A model generated the notes under the pieces. That model saw only the letters and a list, made by a program, of their open reading frames with translations. It ran no database searches and was not told the DNA's origin. Below are positions 56,201 through 64,000 of a DNA stretch of 64,000 nt, in pieces. Position numbers and translations under genes: made by a program. How positions within the stretch are numbered: the first letter of the stretch is position 1; every line of letters starts with the position of its first letter. Source of the stretch: Mycobacterium sp. GA-2829 (GTDB lineage: Bacteria; Actinomycetota; Actinomycetes; Mycobacteriales; Mycobacteriaceae); assembly GCF_001499965.1 (NCBI RefSeq), contig NZ_LQIT01000007.1, forward strand, positions 62,001 through 126,000. Direction: 5' to 3'.

Positions 56201-58425
56201 ATCGGGACGCGTTGCAGCGTCCGCCACTGGTTGACCCCGGGCAGGGACAGGAACAGGCCGAGCAGCGACGGGACGAAGTGCATGGCCGTGATGCCCTCGT
56301 CGCGCAGCAGGTCGGTGAGGTAGCCGATGTCGTTGAGGCCGCCGGGCCGGTGGATGACCACACGGGCGCCGCACGCGAGCATGCCGAAGATCTCGGCGAT
56401 CGACACGTCGAAACTCGGTGAGGCCACCTGCAGCATCCGGTCGTTCGCGTCCACCTGGTAGTCGTTCTTGAACCAGACGAAGTACTCGGCGACGGGCCGG
56501 TGCGGGACCGGCACACCCTTGGGCAGACCGGTGGTCCCGGAGGTGTAGATCAGGTAGGCGGTGTTCTCCGGGCGCAGTGGCCGCACCCGGTCGGCGTCGG
56601 TCGGGTTGTGGGCAGGCAGTTCGTCGAGGCCGGTGACCGGTTCGCGCACAACGAGTTTCGCATCGCAGTCGCCGAGGATGAACGACAGCCGGTCCTGCGG
56701 GTAGGTGGGGTCGACCGGCACGTACACGCCGCCGGCCTTGGCCACGCCGAGCGCGGTGACCATGAGCTCGGGCGATTTGTCGAGCAGCACCGCGACTCGG
56801 TCCTCGGCGCCGACACCCTGCCCGATCAGCCAGTGCGCGACGCGGTTCGCGGTCTCGTTGATCTCGCGGTACGAGAACTGCCTGCCCTCGTAGACCACCG
56901 CGACGGCGTCGGGGGTGGCCGCGACCTGGCTCTCGATCAGGTCGGGCAGCGTACGGGCCGGGGTGTCGAACAGCTCACCGGTGGCGACGTCGTGCAGCCA
57001 CGCGGTGTCCGCGGCACCCATCAGCGGCAGGCGGGCCAGCGGGGTGTCGGGGTGGTCGAGTGCGCTGTCGAGCAGGACGACGAAGTGGTCGAGCAGCTGC
57101 TGCGCCAGCGCCGGCTCGATGATCTCCACGAGGTGTTCGAGTTCGACCAGCGCGCCGCCGCCCGCGGGGTCGGCGTCGAATTCGACCATCACGCCCAGCG
57201 GCAGCTGGGTGAGGTGGCTGCGCAGATCGGCCCGTTCGCAGCGCACCCCGGGCGGGGTGAAGCCGAACCGGTCGGGACCGCGGAAACCGAAGCTGTTCCG
57301 CGTCATCCGCTCGGTGCCGTGCCGACGGTCGGGGTTGAGCTCGCGGACCACCGCGTCGACGTTGACGCCCTGGTGCGCGAACGCCCCCACGGCGGTGTCG
57401 CGGGTTTGGGTCAGCATGTCGCGGAACGACGTCGACGCCTCGGGGCGCAGCCGCATCGCGACGGTGTTGCCGTAGTAACCGATCCGGTCCTCGGTGCCGG
57501 CGCCGCGGTTGAGCACGGGTGTGGCGACCAGGAAGTCGTCGGCGTGGGTGTAGCGATGGATCAGCGTGCCGAACACGGCGAGCAGCACCGCATACGGGGT
57601 GCAGCCCGCTTCGCGCGCCATCTCGGTCACGCGCCGGGTGGTGTCGGCGTCGAGTACCGCGGCGCTGCGCGCCGAGCGCCAGTTCGTCGGCACGGCCGAT
57701 CCGTGCGGACCCGGGAGTTCCAGCGGTTCGGGCGGATTCGCCATGACCTCGCGCCAGTAGGCGATGTCGGCGTTCACGTCGCGGGGTCCGGCGGGAATGT
57801 GCGGGGCCAGTTCGGCGCCCAGCTCTGCACCGGTGTAGGCGCGGGTGAGGTCGGCGAAGAACACCTCCCACGACCCGTCGTCCCACGCGATGTGGTGGGC
57901 GACGAGCAGCATGACGTGTTCGTCGGCCCCGGTGCGCACCATCGTGATCCGCAGCGGCGACGCCGTCGACAGGTCGAACGGTGCGGCGAACTCGCGCTGA
58001 GCGAGCACTTCCAGACGCAACCGCTGCGCGTGCGCGGACTGGTTCTCCGCCGCGGTCAGATCGTGTTCGGCCCAGCCGGGCCGCAGGTCGTCGTGGACCA
58101 CCGGACGCGGTTCGCCGGTGTCGTCGACGGCGTAGGTGGTCCGCAGCACGGGGTGGCGGCGAGCGACGGCGTCGACGGCGGCGCGCAGCGCGGTGAGGTC
58201 GACCGGACCGGTGATGCGGTACGACAGGCAGATGTTGAGCAGTGCGCCGGATGGATCGGCGGCTTGGACGAACCACATGCGGAGCTGACCGTCGGACAGC
58301 GTGCGCGCGGAATCGGCCGCCGCGGTCTGCGCGGCGAGTCCGCGTTCGCCGAGCCTGCGGCGCAACAGTTCCAGGCGGGCCTTGTCGTCCAGGCCTGCCG
58401 GACGGTCGGTCGTGGTGTCAGTCAC
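53200..58425 (-). CDS. mbtE: Mycobactin NRPS MbtE (C-A-PCP-C-partial A-PCP)
   Basis: 1741 residues. Condensation domain about 25-450 with [12 protein letters not shown] domain about 490-1000 with [19 protein letters not shown] and YRSGDLARR. Carrier domain [15 protein letters not shown] second condensation domain about 1110-1500 with [11 protein letters not shown]. Then only a fragment of an adenylation domain (about 1530-1610: [27 protein letters not shown]), lacking the ATP-binding core. A second carrier domain ends the chain (LGGDS, Ser1658). It activates the first lysine of mycobactin. The GTG at 58425 overlaps the mbtD stop by 8 bases. Size is close to MbtE of M. tuberculosis. Confidence 0.94.
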   Translation of the reverse strand: MTDTTTDRPAGLDDKARLELLRRRLGERGLAAQTAAADSARTLSDGQLRMWFVQAADPSGALLNICLSYRITGPVDLTALRAAVDAVARRHPVLRTTYAVDDTGEPRPVVHDDLRPGWAEHDLTAAENQSAHAQRLRLEVLAQREFAAPFDLSTASPLRITMVRTGADEHVMLLVAHHIAWDDGSWEVFFADLTRAYTGAELGAELAPHIPAGPRDVNADIAYWREVMANPPEPLELPGPHGSAVPTNWRSARSAAVLDADTTRRVTEMAREAGCTPYAVLLAVFGTLIHRYTHADDFLVATPVLNRGAGTEDRIGYYGNTVAMRLRPEASTSFRDMLTQTRDTAVGAFAHQGVNVDAVVRELNPDRRHGTERMTRNSFGFRGPDRFGFTPPGVRCERADLRSHLTQLPLGVMVEFDADPAGGGALVELEHLVEIIEPALAQQLLDHFVVLLDSALDHPDTPLARLPLMGAADTAWLHDVATGELFDTPARTLPDLIESQVAATPDAVAVVYEGRQFSYREINETANRVAHWLIGQGVGAEDRVAVLLDKSPELMVTALGVAKAGGVYVPVDPTYPQDRLSFILGDCDAKLVVREPVTGLDELPAHNPTDADRVRPLRPENTAYLIYTSGTTGLPKGVPVPHRPVAEYFVWFKNDYQVDANDRMLQVASPSFDVSIAEIFGMLACGARVVIHRPGGLNDIGYLTDLLRDEGITAMHFVPSLLGLFLSLPGVNQWRTLQRVPIGGEPLPGEVADKFHATFDALLHNFYGPTETVINASRYKVEGKQGTRIVPIGRPKINTQMHLLDDALQPVPVGAIGEIYIGGTHVAHGYHRRPGLTAERFVADPFTPGGRLYRSGDLARRNADGDIEFVGRADEQVKIRGFRIELGDVAAAISVDPSVGQAVVVVSDLPGLGKSLVGYLTPVSGHDGESVDVDRIRTRVAAALPEYMVPAAYVVIDEVPITAHGKIDRAALPEPELTSAVEFRAPSTDTEREIARLFGQLLDRADVGADDSFFDLGGHSLLATKLVAAVRTSCGVDVGVQEVFELATVADLAARVDALRADGGGPARPRLVPLHLDGPAPLSSAQLRSWFAYRVDGPSVVNNIPFAARLHGPCDVDALVAAIGDVIDRHEILRTVYREIDGVPHQIVLPPEPVAVRRAAGDGEEWLREELDRERRHVFDLENDRPIRPAILSVPDGIVLSVVMHHIAGDHWSATVLFSDLLTAYRARAAGQTPAWAPLPIQYADFGAWQTALLADDAGVAEPQRDYWRRQLAGLPEETGLPPDYARPPVPSGLAEAVEFHIDGATRDRLAVLCRESGVTEFMLLQAAVAVVLHKAGGGADVPLGTPVAGRSEPELDQLVGFFINILVLRNDLRGNPTLREVLRRTREMALAAYAHQDLPFDQVVDAVSPVRTLARNPLFSVVVHVREQLPENRVIDHGPDGDTTVTVLEPTFDAAHADLSLNFFASDGAGGYRGHVIYRPELYSRDTAGRFADWLVRAVTAFADQPDLTLTALDIGAAGERQRIVEQWGGGSVLVLDGALQPVPVGVVGDVYTAGGPLSAAHWNTAAATATRLIAHPYGAPGARLHRTGDRARWSADGILELVGSAQVVAPAERAVERSGQPPATDTERALATLLGEVLDVEVTGRDDDFFSLGGDSILAVQVAARARDTGLKLTARMVFEHPTLHELAAAVDAATTAAGTGSTAGDADTAHAPMSASGLSPDELAALTASWNASRGDAP

Positions 58426-61330
58426 TGGGGATGTCCACTTTCTCGTCGAGTTCGGCGACCAGTTCCACGCCGGTGACGCCACTGAGCAGAGTGGCCAGCG
58501 GGACGGTACGGCCGATGACACGTCGGAATCGCTTACGCAGGTCGAGGGCGAGCAGGGAGTCGACCCCGAGGTCGAACAGTGAGGCGGTCAGGTCCACCGA
58601 GCCGGGGTCGCCGAGTTCGAGGACCGCGGCGAGTTGGGCGCGTACGGCATCGGCGGTGTCCACCGGCGCTTCCGTTTCCGAAACTGACTGCGCGGGTCTG
58701 GGTTCGGCGTTCCCGACGAGCATCTGCAGCCGGTCGGTGTCGGCCGAGAACACCAGAGGGTCGACGCCGTGGTCGCACAGGCTGGCGTCGACCGCCGCCC
58801 GCGGTGTCATCGGCCGCAGACCGGACCGTTCGATGCGGGCGGTCTCGGCGGCGTCGACGATGCCCGCCGCGCCCCCGGACTGCCACAACCCCCACCGCAG
58901 TGCCACGCAGCGACGGCCGTCGGCGCGCAACCGCACCGCCATCGCGTCGAGCATCCGGTTGGCGGCCGAGTACACCGCGTGGCCACGGCCGCCCCACAGA
59001 CCCGACACCGACGAACACAGCACGATCCGGGCGTCGCGCCGCAGCGGCCAGGCCCGCAGCATGTTGTCGAGGCCGGTGATCTTGGCGCCGAACGTGGCCG
59101 CCGCGGCGGCGGCGTCGAGTCGGTCACCCGCCGCGAAGACGGCAGCGCCCGCGGTGTGGACGAGCAGCGACGCCTCGGACATGGCTTCCGCTGCGGCAGA
59201 GACACTTTCGCGGTGGGTGAGGTCACACGGTATCGACAGCACCTCGGCGCCGTGCGGTGCGGCCAACTCCGCGAGCACCGCGGGGTCGACGGGGCGGCGG
59301 CTCAGCAGCACGATCCGCCGCGCGCCGCGTTCGGCGAGGTGACGCGCGTAGTGCAGCGCGATCTCGCCCGCGCCGCCGGTGATCACCACGTCGTCGAGCA
59401 CACCGTCGTCGAGCGGCCAGCCCGGTGCGTGGGGTGCGTCGGCCATCGCGCGCCGGTACCGCACCGCATCCCGGACCGCGATCTCCCCGCTGCCGGTGAG
59501 CAGTGCGTCGACGACGGTCGCGTCGGGCGTGGTGTCGGGGGCGAGGTCCAGGTGGTGAAAGCCGAGGTCGGGGTGTTCCAGCCCGAGGCTGCGGTGCATC
59601 GCGGCGATCGCGCCGGCGCACAACGCAACCGGTTCGCCGGGCTGCACCTGCTCGGCGCCTGCGGTGACCAGCCAGACGTCGCGGCACCGCGGCCCGGCCG
59701 CAGCGGGGTAGCGCAACGCACCGGCGCCGACGAGGTCGGTCAGTGCCGCGACCGCGTCCTCGGTCTCGGCCGCGTCGGGCTGAGATGCGACGACCACCAG
59801 GGTCTGCGCATCGTGCGGGTCGGTCAGCACCGCACCCGGGTGGGCGTTCACCGCCGCGCGCACCTGCGCACCCAGCGCGCCACCGGGCCCGAGGTCCATC
59901 ACCGCCACCGCGACCGGTTCCGTGCCCGCCGGGCCGGACGGGTCGGCGGCCTGCCACACCTCCTGCGCCACGGTGAGGCCGGCGACGGCGGGCAGCGGAT
60001 CGGGCTGGGCCCACATCGCGGTGGCGCGCATCGGCGCGTTCGGTACCCCACGAAGCCGAACCGTGCTGGGTCCGAGCGTGTCGCGCCACCCGTACCCCGG
60101 TTGCGCGACTGCGGCGATCGCCAGGTTGGCCGACAGAGCCTCGGTGATCGGGGCGTCCCGCCGCCCGGACCCGACGAGGGTGGCCGTGGCGTCGCCGAGC
60201 AGGTCCCCCATCGCGAACAGGAGCTGCGGATGGGCGGACAATTCGACGAACACCCGCGCACCGCACCGCAATGCGGATGTGAACGCCTGGTCGAAACGCA
60301 CCATGGTGCGCAGGTTGGCGTACCAGTAGTCGCCGAACCGGGTGCCCGCCGGGACGACGTCGCCGGTGGCGCCGCCGATGAACTGCACGGGGGTGTCGGC
60401 GAACACCGCGTCCGGCAGCATGCGAAGCAGGTCACCGCGCAGGGGTTCGAGCACGCTGGTGTGCACGGGGAACCCGACCGTGATCTCGCGCGCGAAGCGG
60501 CCCTGCGCGCGGACGTGGGCCACCGCGGCGGCGACTGCGCCCCGCTCCCCCGCGACCGCCACCGAGGCGGTGGCGTTGACCACCGCGAGCTCCAGCCAGC
60601 CCGGGGTCGCGGCGATCACCTGTTGTGCGGCATCGGGATTCACACCGAGGACCGCGACGGCGTGATCCCCGGGCAGCCGGTCCACGACCGCGGCGCGGGC
60701 GATCACCACCGCGGCCGCGTCGGCCAGCGTGATGGCCCCGGCGATGTAGGCGGCGCCGATCTCGCCGAGGCTGTGCCCGACGGTGAGGTCGGGCAGCACG
60801 CCGTGGGACCGCCAGACGTGGGCCAGCGCGACGGCGTGGGTGAACTGCGCGGCCTCCACCTCGGTCTCGGTGAACGGTCCGTCGGCCGTGGTCAGGTAGC
60901 GCACCGGCGACGGGGCGCCCGCGGCGGTGAACGCGTCGGCGCATTCGTCGACCGCGGCGCGGTACTGCGGCAGGTGCCGGTAGGCGTCGGCGCCCATGGA
61001 CGGCCACTGGCTGCCCTGCCCGGGGAAGACGAAGGCGACCCGCGCCGCGGAGCCGTCCGTGCTGTGCGTGACGAGAGGGTGCTCGGCGCCGTCGACGACC
61101 GCCCGCAGACCGGTGGTCAGTTCGTCGGGGTCGCCGGCCCGAATCACGGTGCGGTGTCTGCGGACTCGTCGGGTGGCGGCCAGGTGCGCCGCGAGGTCGC
61201 GGACCGCGACCTCGGGGTGGCGGTCGGTGTACTCCAGCAGTGCGCGGGCGTCGGTGGCGATGAGGTCACCGGCGTGCGCGCTGAGCAGTACCGGTACCCG
61301 CCCGTCGGGCCAGTGGTCGGGGCGGCTCAC
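58418..61330 (-). CDS. mbtD: Mycobactin polyketide synthase MbtD (AT-KR-ACP)
   Basis: 970 residues. With the KS of MbtC it forms one split PKS module that adds the beta-hydroxy acid unit of mycobactin. The acyltransferase (about 75-390) has FVFPGQGSQW and GHSLGE with the active Ser, and FPVHTS near the specificity loop. A structural region is followed by a ketoreductase (about 640-860) with ITGGAGEIALHYARHL, CSSVSGLWGG and YSAANRMLD (Tyr/Asn). The carrier domain LGVDSLLALDL is near 925-965. There is no KS or dehydratase. The GTG at 61330 overlaps the mbtC stop (GTGA). Confidence 0.94.
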   Translation of the reverse strand: MSRPDHWPDGRVPVLLSAHAGDLIATDARALLEYTDRHPEVAVRDLAAHLAATRRVRRHRTVIRAGDPDELTTGLRAVVDGAEHPLVTHSTDGSAARVAFVFPGQGSQWPSMGADAYRHLPQYRAAVDECADAFTAAGAPSPVRYLTTADGPFTETEVEAAQFTHAVALAHVWRSHGVLPDLTVGHSLGEIGAAYIAGAITLADAAAVVIARAAVVDRLPGDHAVAVLGVNPDAAQQVIAATPGWLELAVVNATASVAVAGERGAVAAAVAHVRAQGRFAREITVGFPVHTSVLEPLRGDLLRMLPDAVFADTPVQFIGGATGDVVPAGTRFGDYWYANLRTMVRFDQAFTSALRCGARVFVELSAHPQLLFAMGDLLGDATATLVGSGRRDAPITEALSANLAIAAVAQPGYGWRDTLGPSTVRLRGVPNAPMRATAMWAQPDPLPAVAGLTVAQEVWQAADPSGPAGTEPVAVAVMDLGPGGALGAQVRAAVNAHPGAVLTDPHDAQTLVVVASQPDAAETEDAVAALTDLVGAGALRYPAAAGPRCRDVWLVTAGAEQVQPGEPVALCAGAIAAMHRSLGLEHPDLGFHHLDLAPDTTPDATVVDALLTGSGEIAVRDAVRYRRAMADAPHAPGWPLDDGVLDDVVITGGAGEIALHYARHLAERGARRIVLLSRRPVDPAVLAELAAPHGAEVLSIPCDLTHRESVSAAAEAMSEASLLVHTAGAAVFAAGDRLDAAAAAATFGAKITGLDNMLRAWPLRRDARIVLCSSVSGLWGGRGHAVYSAANRMLDAMAVRLRADGRRCVALRWGLWQSGGAAGIVDAAETARIERSGLRPMTPRAAVDASLCDHGVDPLVFSADTDRLQMLVGNAEPRPAQSVSETEAPVDTADAVRAQLAAVLELGDPGSVDLTASLFDLGVDSLLALDLRKRFRRVIGRTVPLATLLSGVTGVELVAELDEKVDIPSD

Positions 61331-62637
61331 GTAGCCTCCCCTGACCGGTCCGGAACCGCCACGACGAGGTGGGTGTTGGTGCCGCTCATCCCGAACGCCG
61401 ACACCGCGCCGACGCGCTCGCCGTTGCGGGCGGGCCACGGGGTCAACTTCTTCGCCAGTCGCAGACCCGTGGCGTCCCAGTCGATCTCGCGGCTCGGCTC
61501 GTCGGCGTGCAGGGTGGGCGGGATGCTGGCGTGCTCGGCGGCGACGAGGACCTTTGCCAGCCCCAGTGCGCCCGCGGCCGCCTGAGCGTGACCGATGTTG
61601 GATTTCACCGATCCGAGCAGCGGCCCGCGGCCGGGCGCGGTGTCGCCATAGGTCGCGGCGAGTGCGTGCAGTTCGGTGCGGTCGCCGAGTCGTGTTCCGG
61701 TGCCGTGGCCTTCGACCATGCCGACGTCCTCGGGACTCACTCCGGCCTGGTCGATGGCGCGGCGGAACAGCCGGCGCTGTGCGTGTTCGCTGGGTGCGGT
61801 GAGTCCGACGGTGCGCCCGTCGGAGTTGACCCCGCTGGCGCGCACCTCGGCGAGGATGTCGCGGCCGTCGCGCACCGCACCAGACTTGCGTTGCAGCACG
61901 AACACACCGGCACCTTCGGCCCACACGGTGCCGCTGGCGTGGGCGCTGTAGGGCCTGCAGTGGCCGTCGTCGGAGAGTGCGTGCTGTTTGGAGAACTCGA
62001 CGAAGTAGCCGGGTGAGCCCATGACGCAGACGCCGCCGGTCAGTGCGACGTCGCAGTCCCCCGACCGCAGCGCCTGCACCGCGAGGTGGAACGCCGACAA
62101 CGCCGAGGAGCAGGACGTGTCGACGGTGAGCGCCGGTCCGGCCAGGTCGAGGGTGTAGGCAATGCGTCCGGAGATGACGCCCAGTGAGGTGCCGGTGATG
62201 AGATGTCCGCTGTGTCCGGAGAACTCGCTCAGCGCGGGACCGTATTCGAGTGCCGACGCACCGAGATAGCAGCCGACGTCGTGGCCGGCGAGGTCGTCGG
62301 GGTTGATGCCGCTGTTCTCCAGCGCCCGCCATGCCAGGCGCAGCGCGACCCGCTGCTGCGGATCCATCGCGGCGGCCTCGCGCGGCGAGATGCCGAAGAA
62401 CTCCGGGTCGAAAACGGCTGCCCCGGCGAGGAATCCGCCGCAGTCCTGGATCGGTTTGAACCCCTCGCGCCGCGAACCGGCGAACAACTCGCGCAGCGAC
62501 CAGCCGCGGTCGGTCGGGAACGGGCTGAGCGCTTCGCGTTGTTCGGAGAGCAGCGTCCAGTAGCCCTCGGGGGTGTCGATACCGCCCGGCGCCTCCACCG
62601 CCATCCCGACGATGACGACGGGATCCGCTTCGATCAT
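61327..62637 (-). CDS. mbtC: Mycobactin ketosynthase MbtC
   Basis: 436 residues, a stand-alone ketosynthase. The Cys nucleophile is in VDTSCSSALSAFH, the first His in EGHGTGTRLGD and the second in KSNIGHAQAAAG, so the Cys-His-His set is complete. It pairs with the AT-KR-ACP protein MbtD, a split-module feature of mycobactin clusters. The ATG at 62637 overlaps the thioesterase stop (ATGA). Contrast with the KS at 18204-22649, which lacks the first His. Confidence 0.96.
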   Translation of the reverse strand: MIEADPVVIVGMAVEAPGGIDTPEGYWTLLSEQREALSPFPTDRGWSLRELFAGSRREGFKPIQDCGGFLAGAAVFDPEFFGISPREAAAMDPQQRVALRLAWRALENSGINPDDLAGHDVGCYLGASALEYGPALSEFSGHSGHLITGTSLGVISGRIAYTLDLAGPALTVDTSCSSALSAFHLAVQALRSGDCDVALTGGVCVMGSPGYFVEFSKQHALSDDGHCRPYSAHASGTVWAEGAGVFVLQRKSGAVRDGRDILAEVRASGVNSDGRTVGLTAPSEHAQRRLFRRAIDQAGVSPEDVGMVEGHGTGTRLGDRTELHALAATYGDTAPGRGPLLGSVKSNIGHAQAAAGALGLAKVLVAAEHASIPPTLHADEPSREIDWDATGLRLAKKLTPWPARNGERVGAVSAFGMSGTNTHLVVAVPDRSGEAT

Positions 62638-63371
62638 CCGCCGCCCACCAGTGCCGACACCGCGTCGAGGTGGTCGTCGAGGTAGAAGTGGCCGCCCGCG
62701 AACGTCGACATCGTGAACCGCCCCGCGGTGTGATCGGCCCAGCGCTCCGACCATTCCTTGCTGATCCGGTGATCGCGGTCGCCGCGTAGGGTGTGGATGT
62801 CGGCGTTGATCTTCTCGTCGCGTCCGCAGGTGTATCCGTCCAGCGCCCGGTAGTCGGCGCGCACCGCCATCACCAGGAGTTCGACGAAATCCTCGTCCTC
62901 GAGCAGGCGCGGATCGGTGCCACCGAGGTCGACCATGTCGGCGAGGACGTCGCGGTCGGTGCTGGGCAGCGGCGACCCCTCGGCGACCGTCGACGGGGCC
63001 TGCCCCGCCGACGCCCACAGCGTGCGCACCGCGATCCCGTGCCGTTCGGCGGCCCGGGCGAACTCGAATGCCACCACCGCGCCCATGCAGTGCCCGAACA
63101 GGTCGAGCGGGCCGAGCCGGTCCCACGGGCCAGCCTCGAACAGCTGGGCCGCGAGCTCGGCGATGCTGCCCACCGCGGGGTGGCGCAGCCGGTCCGCACG
63201 CTGGGGGTACTGCAGCACGTAGGTGTCGACACCGTTGCCGGACAACGCCTTCGCCAGCGGCCGGTAGGCCGCGGCGGCACCGCCGGCGTGCGGGAACACC
63301 ACCGTCGTCACACCGCCGGAGGCGGGGAAACGTTTGATCCAGGGCGCGAACTCGAGCTGCGACGCCGTCAT
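62634..63371 (-). CDS. mbtT: Type II thioesterase of the mycobactin cluster
   Basis: 245 residues, alpha/beta hydrolase of the type II thioesterase family that clears mis-primed carrier domains. FPHAGGAAAAY supplies the oxyanion region, a His is in FAGGHFYLDDHL and a candidate Asp in RGDRDHRIS. The nucleophile elbow reads GHCMGA, so Cys95 stands where Ser is usual (GHSMG). It lies between mbtC and mbtB, overlapping both by 4 bases. The symbol mbtT is used from memory for the mycobacterial gene. Activity with a Cys nucleophile is plausible but unproven. Confidence 0.88.
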   Translation of the reverse strand: MTASQLEFAPWIKRFPASGGVTTVVFPHAGGAAAAYRPLAKALSGNGVDTYVLQYPQRADRLRHPAVGSIAELAAQLFEAGPWDRLGPLDLFGHCMGAVVAFEFARAAERHGIAVRTLWASAGQAPSTVAEGSPLPSTDRDVLADMVDLGGTDPRLLEDEDFVELLVMAVRADYRALDGYTCGRDEKINADIHTLRGDRDHRISKEWSERWADHTAGRFTMSTFAGGHFYLDDHLDAVSALVGGG

Positions 63372-64000
63372 CGCGACGCCTGCGCCGAGGTCGAATCGAG
63401 CGCGGACGCCACGTCGGCGGAGTTCATGTCGGTGACCTCGAGGTACAACTCGGCGACGCCTTCGAGGCGGTCACTGCCGTCCTCGTGCTCGGTGAGCCTG
63501 CGGGCCAGCGCGCCGACCGTGCGTGCGGCGAAGACATCGGTCACCATCACCCCCGGTGAGTCCAGCCATTCGCGGATACGGGCCACCGTCTGCGTCGCCA
63601 GCACCGAATCGCCGCCCAGTTCGAAGAAGTCGTCGTCGGCACCCACGCTGTCGCGGTCCAGGACCGTGGCGACGATGTCGGCGAGGGCGCGCTCCAACGC
63701 CGTCGCGGGCGACCGGTGCGTTGCGGTCCGCCCGTCGGTCATCGTGCTGGTGAGTTCGGCGGCGACGGCCCGGCGATCGATCTTGCCGCCGACCGTGAAC
63801 GGGATCGCCTTCAGCACGATGTGGCTCGGAACCATGTGCGGCGGAACGAGTTCGGCCATCCGCATAGTCACCTCGTCGACGGTCAGCCCGGTGTCGGAGA
63901 CCTGCACGATCGCGGCGAGCCGCTCCCCGCGCCCGTCGCCCGGGGCCGCAAGCACCGCGGCCACGGCGGCGCCGACACCGGCGATGCGCCGCAGTACGGC
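63368..64000 (-). CDS. mbtB: Mycobactin NRPS MbtB, C-terminal part only
   Basis: The gene enters from the right edge in frame; about 210 C-terminal residues are present. They contain the end of an adenylation domain (AAIVQVSD, VPPHMVPSHIVLKAIPFTVGGKIDRRAV with the catalytic A10 Lys in GGKIDR, given in part) and a carrier domain (DDDFFELGGDSVLATQTV). No thioesterase is fused at the end; that function is the separate gene downstream. MbtB activates Ser or Thr and forms the oxazoline with salicylate in the known pathway. The promoter and any iron box lie outside the window. Confidence 0.93.
   Translation of the reverse strand, partial: AVLRRIAGVGAAVAAVLAAPGDGRGERLAAIVQVSDTGLTVDEVTMRMAELVPPHMVPSHIVLKAIPFTVGGKIDRRAVAAELTSTMTDGRTATHRSPATALERALADIVATVLDRDSVGADDDFFELGGDSVLATQTVARIREWLDSPGVMVTDVFAARTVGALARRLTEHEDGSDRLEGVAELYLEVTDMNSADVASALDSTSAQASR

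Overview
The window is high-GC actinobacterial DNA and reads as a rapidly growing mycobacterium (Mycolicibacterium-like). The gene order dnaG, dgt, TPM-domain protein, glyS, smtB-zur, uppS, recO, amiA2, era, CBS-domain protein, ybeY, phoH, rsmE, dnaJ2, hrcA, mbtH-mbtB is, from memory, the same conserved chromosomal stretch as M. tuberculosis Rv2341-Rv2383c. GTG starts are frequent, ATGA/GTGA overlaps are common, and several genes look leaderless.

Layout. Bases 1-7222: a large secreted Ig-like/beta-propeller protein cut by the window edge, a VIT1/CCC1-type transporter, an acyl-CoA oxidase, an LppP/LprE-type lipoprotein, a small unknown protein and a secreted HET-C/phospholipase-like protein. 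Bases 7340-22649: an accessory biosynthetic locus. A cytochrome P450, a short-chain dehydrogenase and a two-gene ABC exporter run on the plus strand and converge on two very large minus-strand synthases: FAAL-ACP-KS-ACP, then C-A-PCP-KASIII-KASIII. Bases 22650-24566: small genes and a tRNA-Asn. Bases 24645-45601: the housekeeping backbone (replication primase, dGTPase, glycyl-tRNA synthetase, zinc regulators, polyprenyl synthase, DNA repair, ribosome maturation, heat-shock control). Bases 45740-47300: an iron-box-like promoter and a GjpA-like exported protein. Bases 47363-64000: the mycobactin siderophore cluster mbtH-mbtG-mbtF-mbtE-mbtD-mbtC-thioesterase-mbtB (mbtB runs off the right edge), every junction overlapping.

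The most unusual system is the 7.3-22.6 kb lipopeptide-type locus. Its polyketide module has lost its acyltransferase between intact flanking linkers. Its ketosynthase also has Gln in place of the HGTGT histidine, so it looks like a non-elongating relay that only passes a FAAL-activated fatty acid on. The NRPS partner ends in two fused KASIII domains, the first with a full Cys-His-Asn set and the second with Ala in place of Cys, like a covalent active/inactive pair. My inference is an N-acyl amino acid that is extended or released by the KASIII pair, then tailored by the P450 and SDR and exported by the ABC system.

Other points of note: a 14-base G tract inside mbtF; a Cys in place of the Ser nucleophile in the mycobactin-cluster thioesterase; an IdeR-box-like site at the promoter of the GjpA-like gene; a perfect 62-bp palindrome between two convergent genes; and operator-like sites in front of the SnoaL/TetR pair and of smtB-zur.
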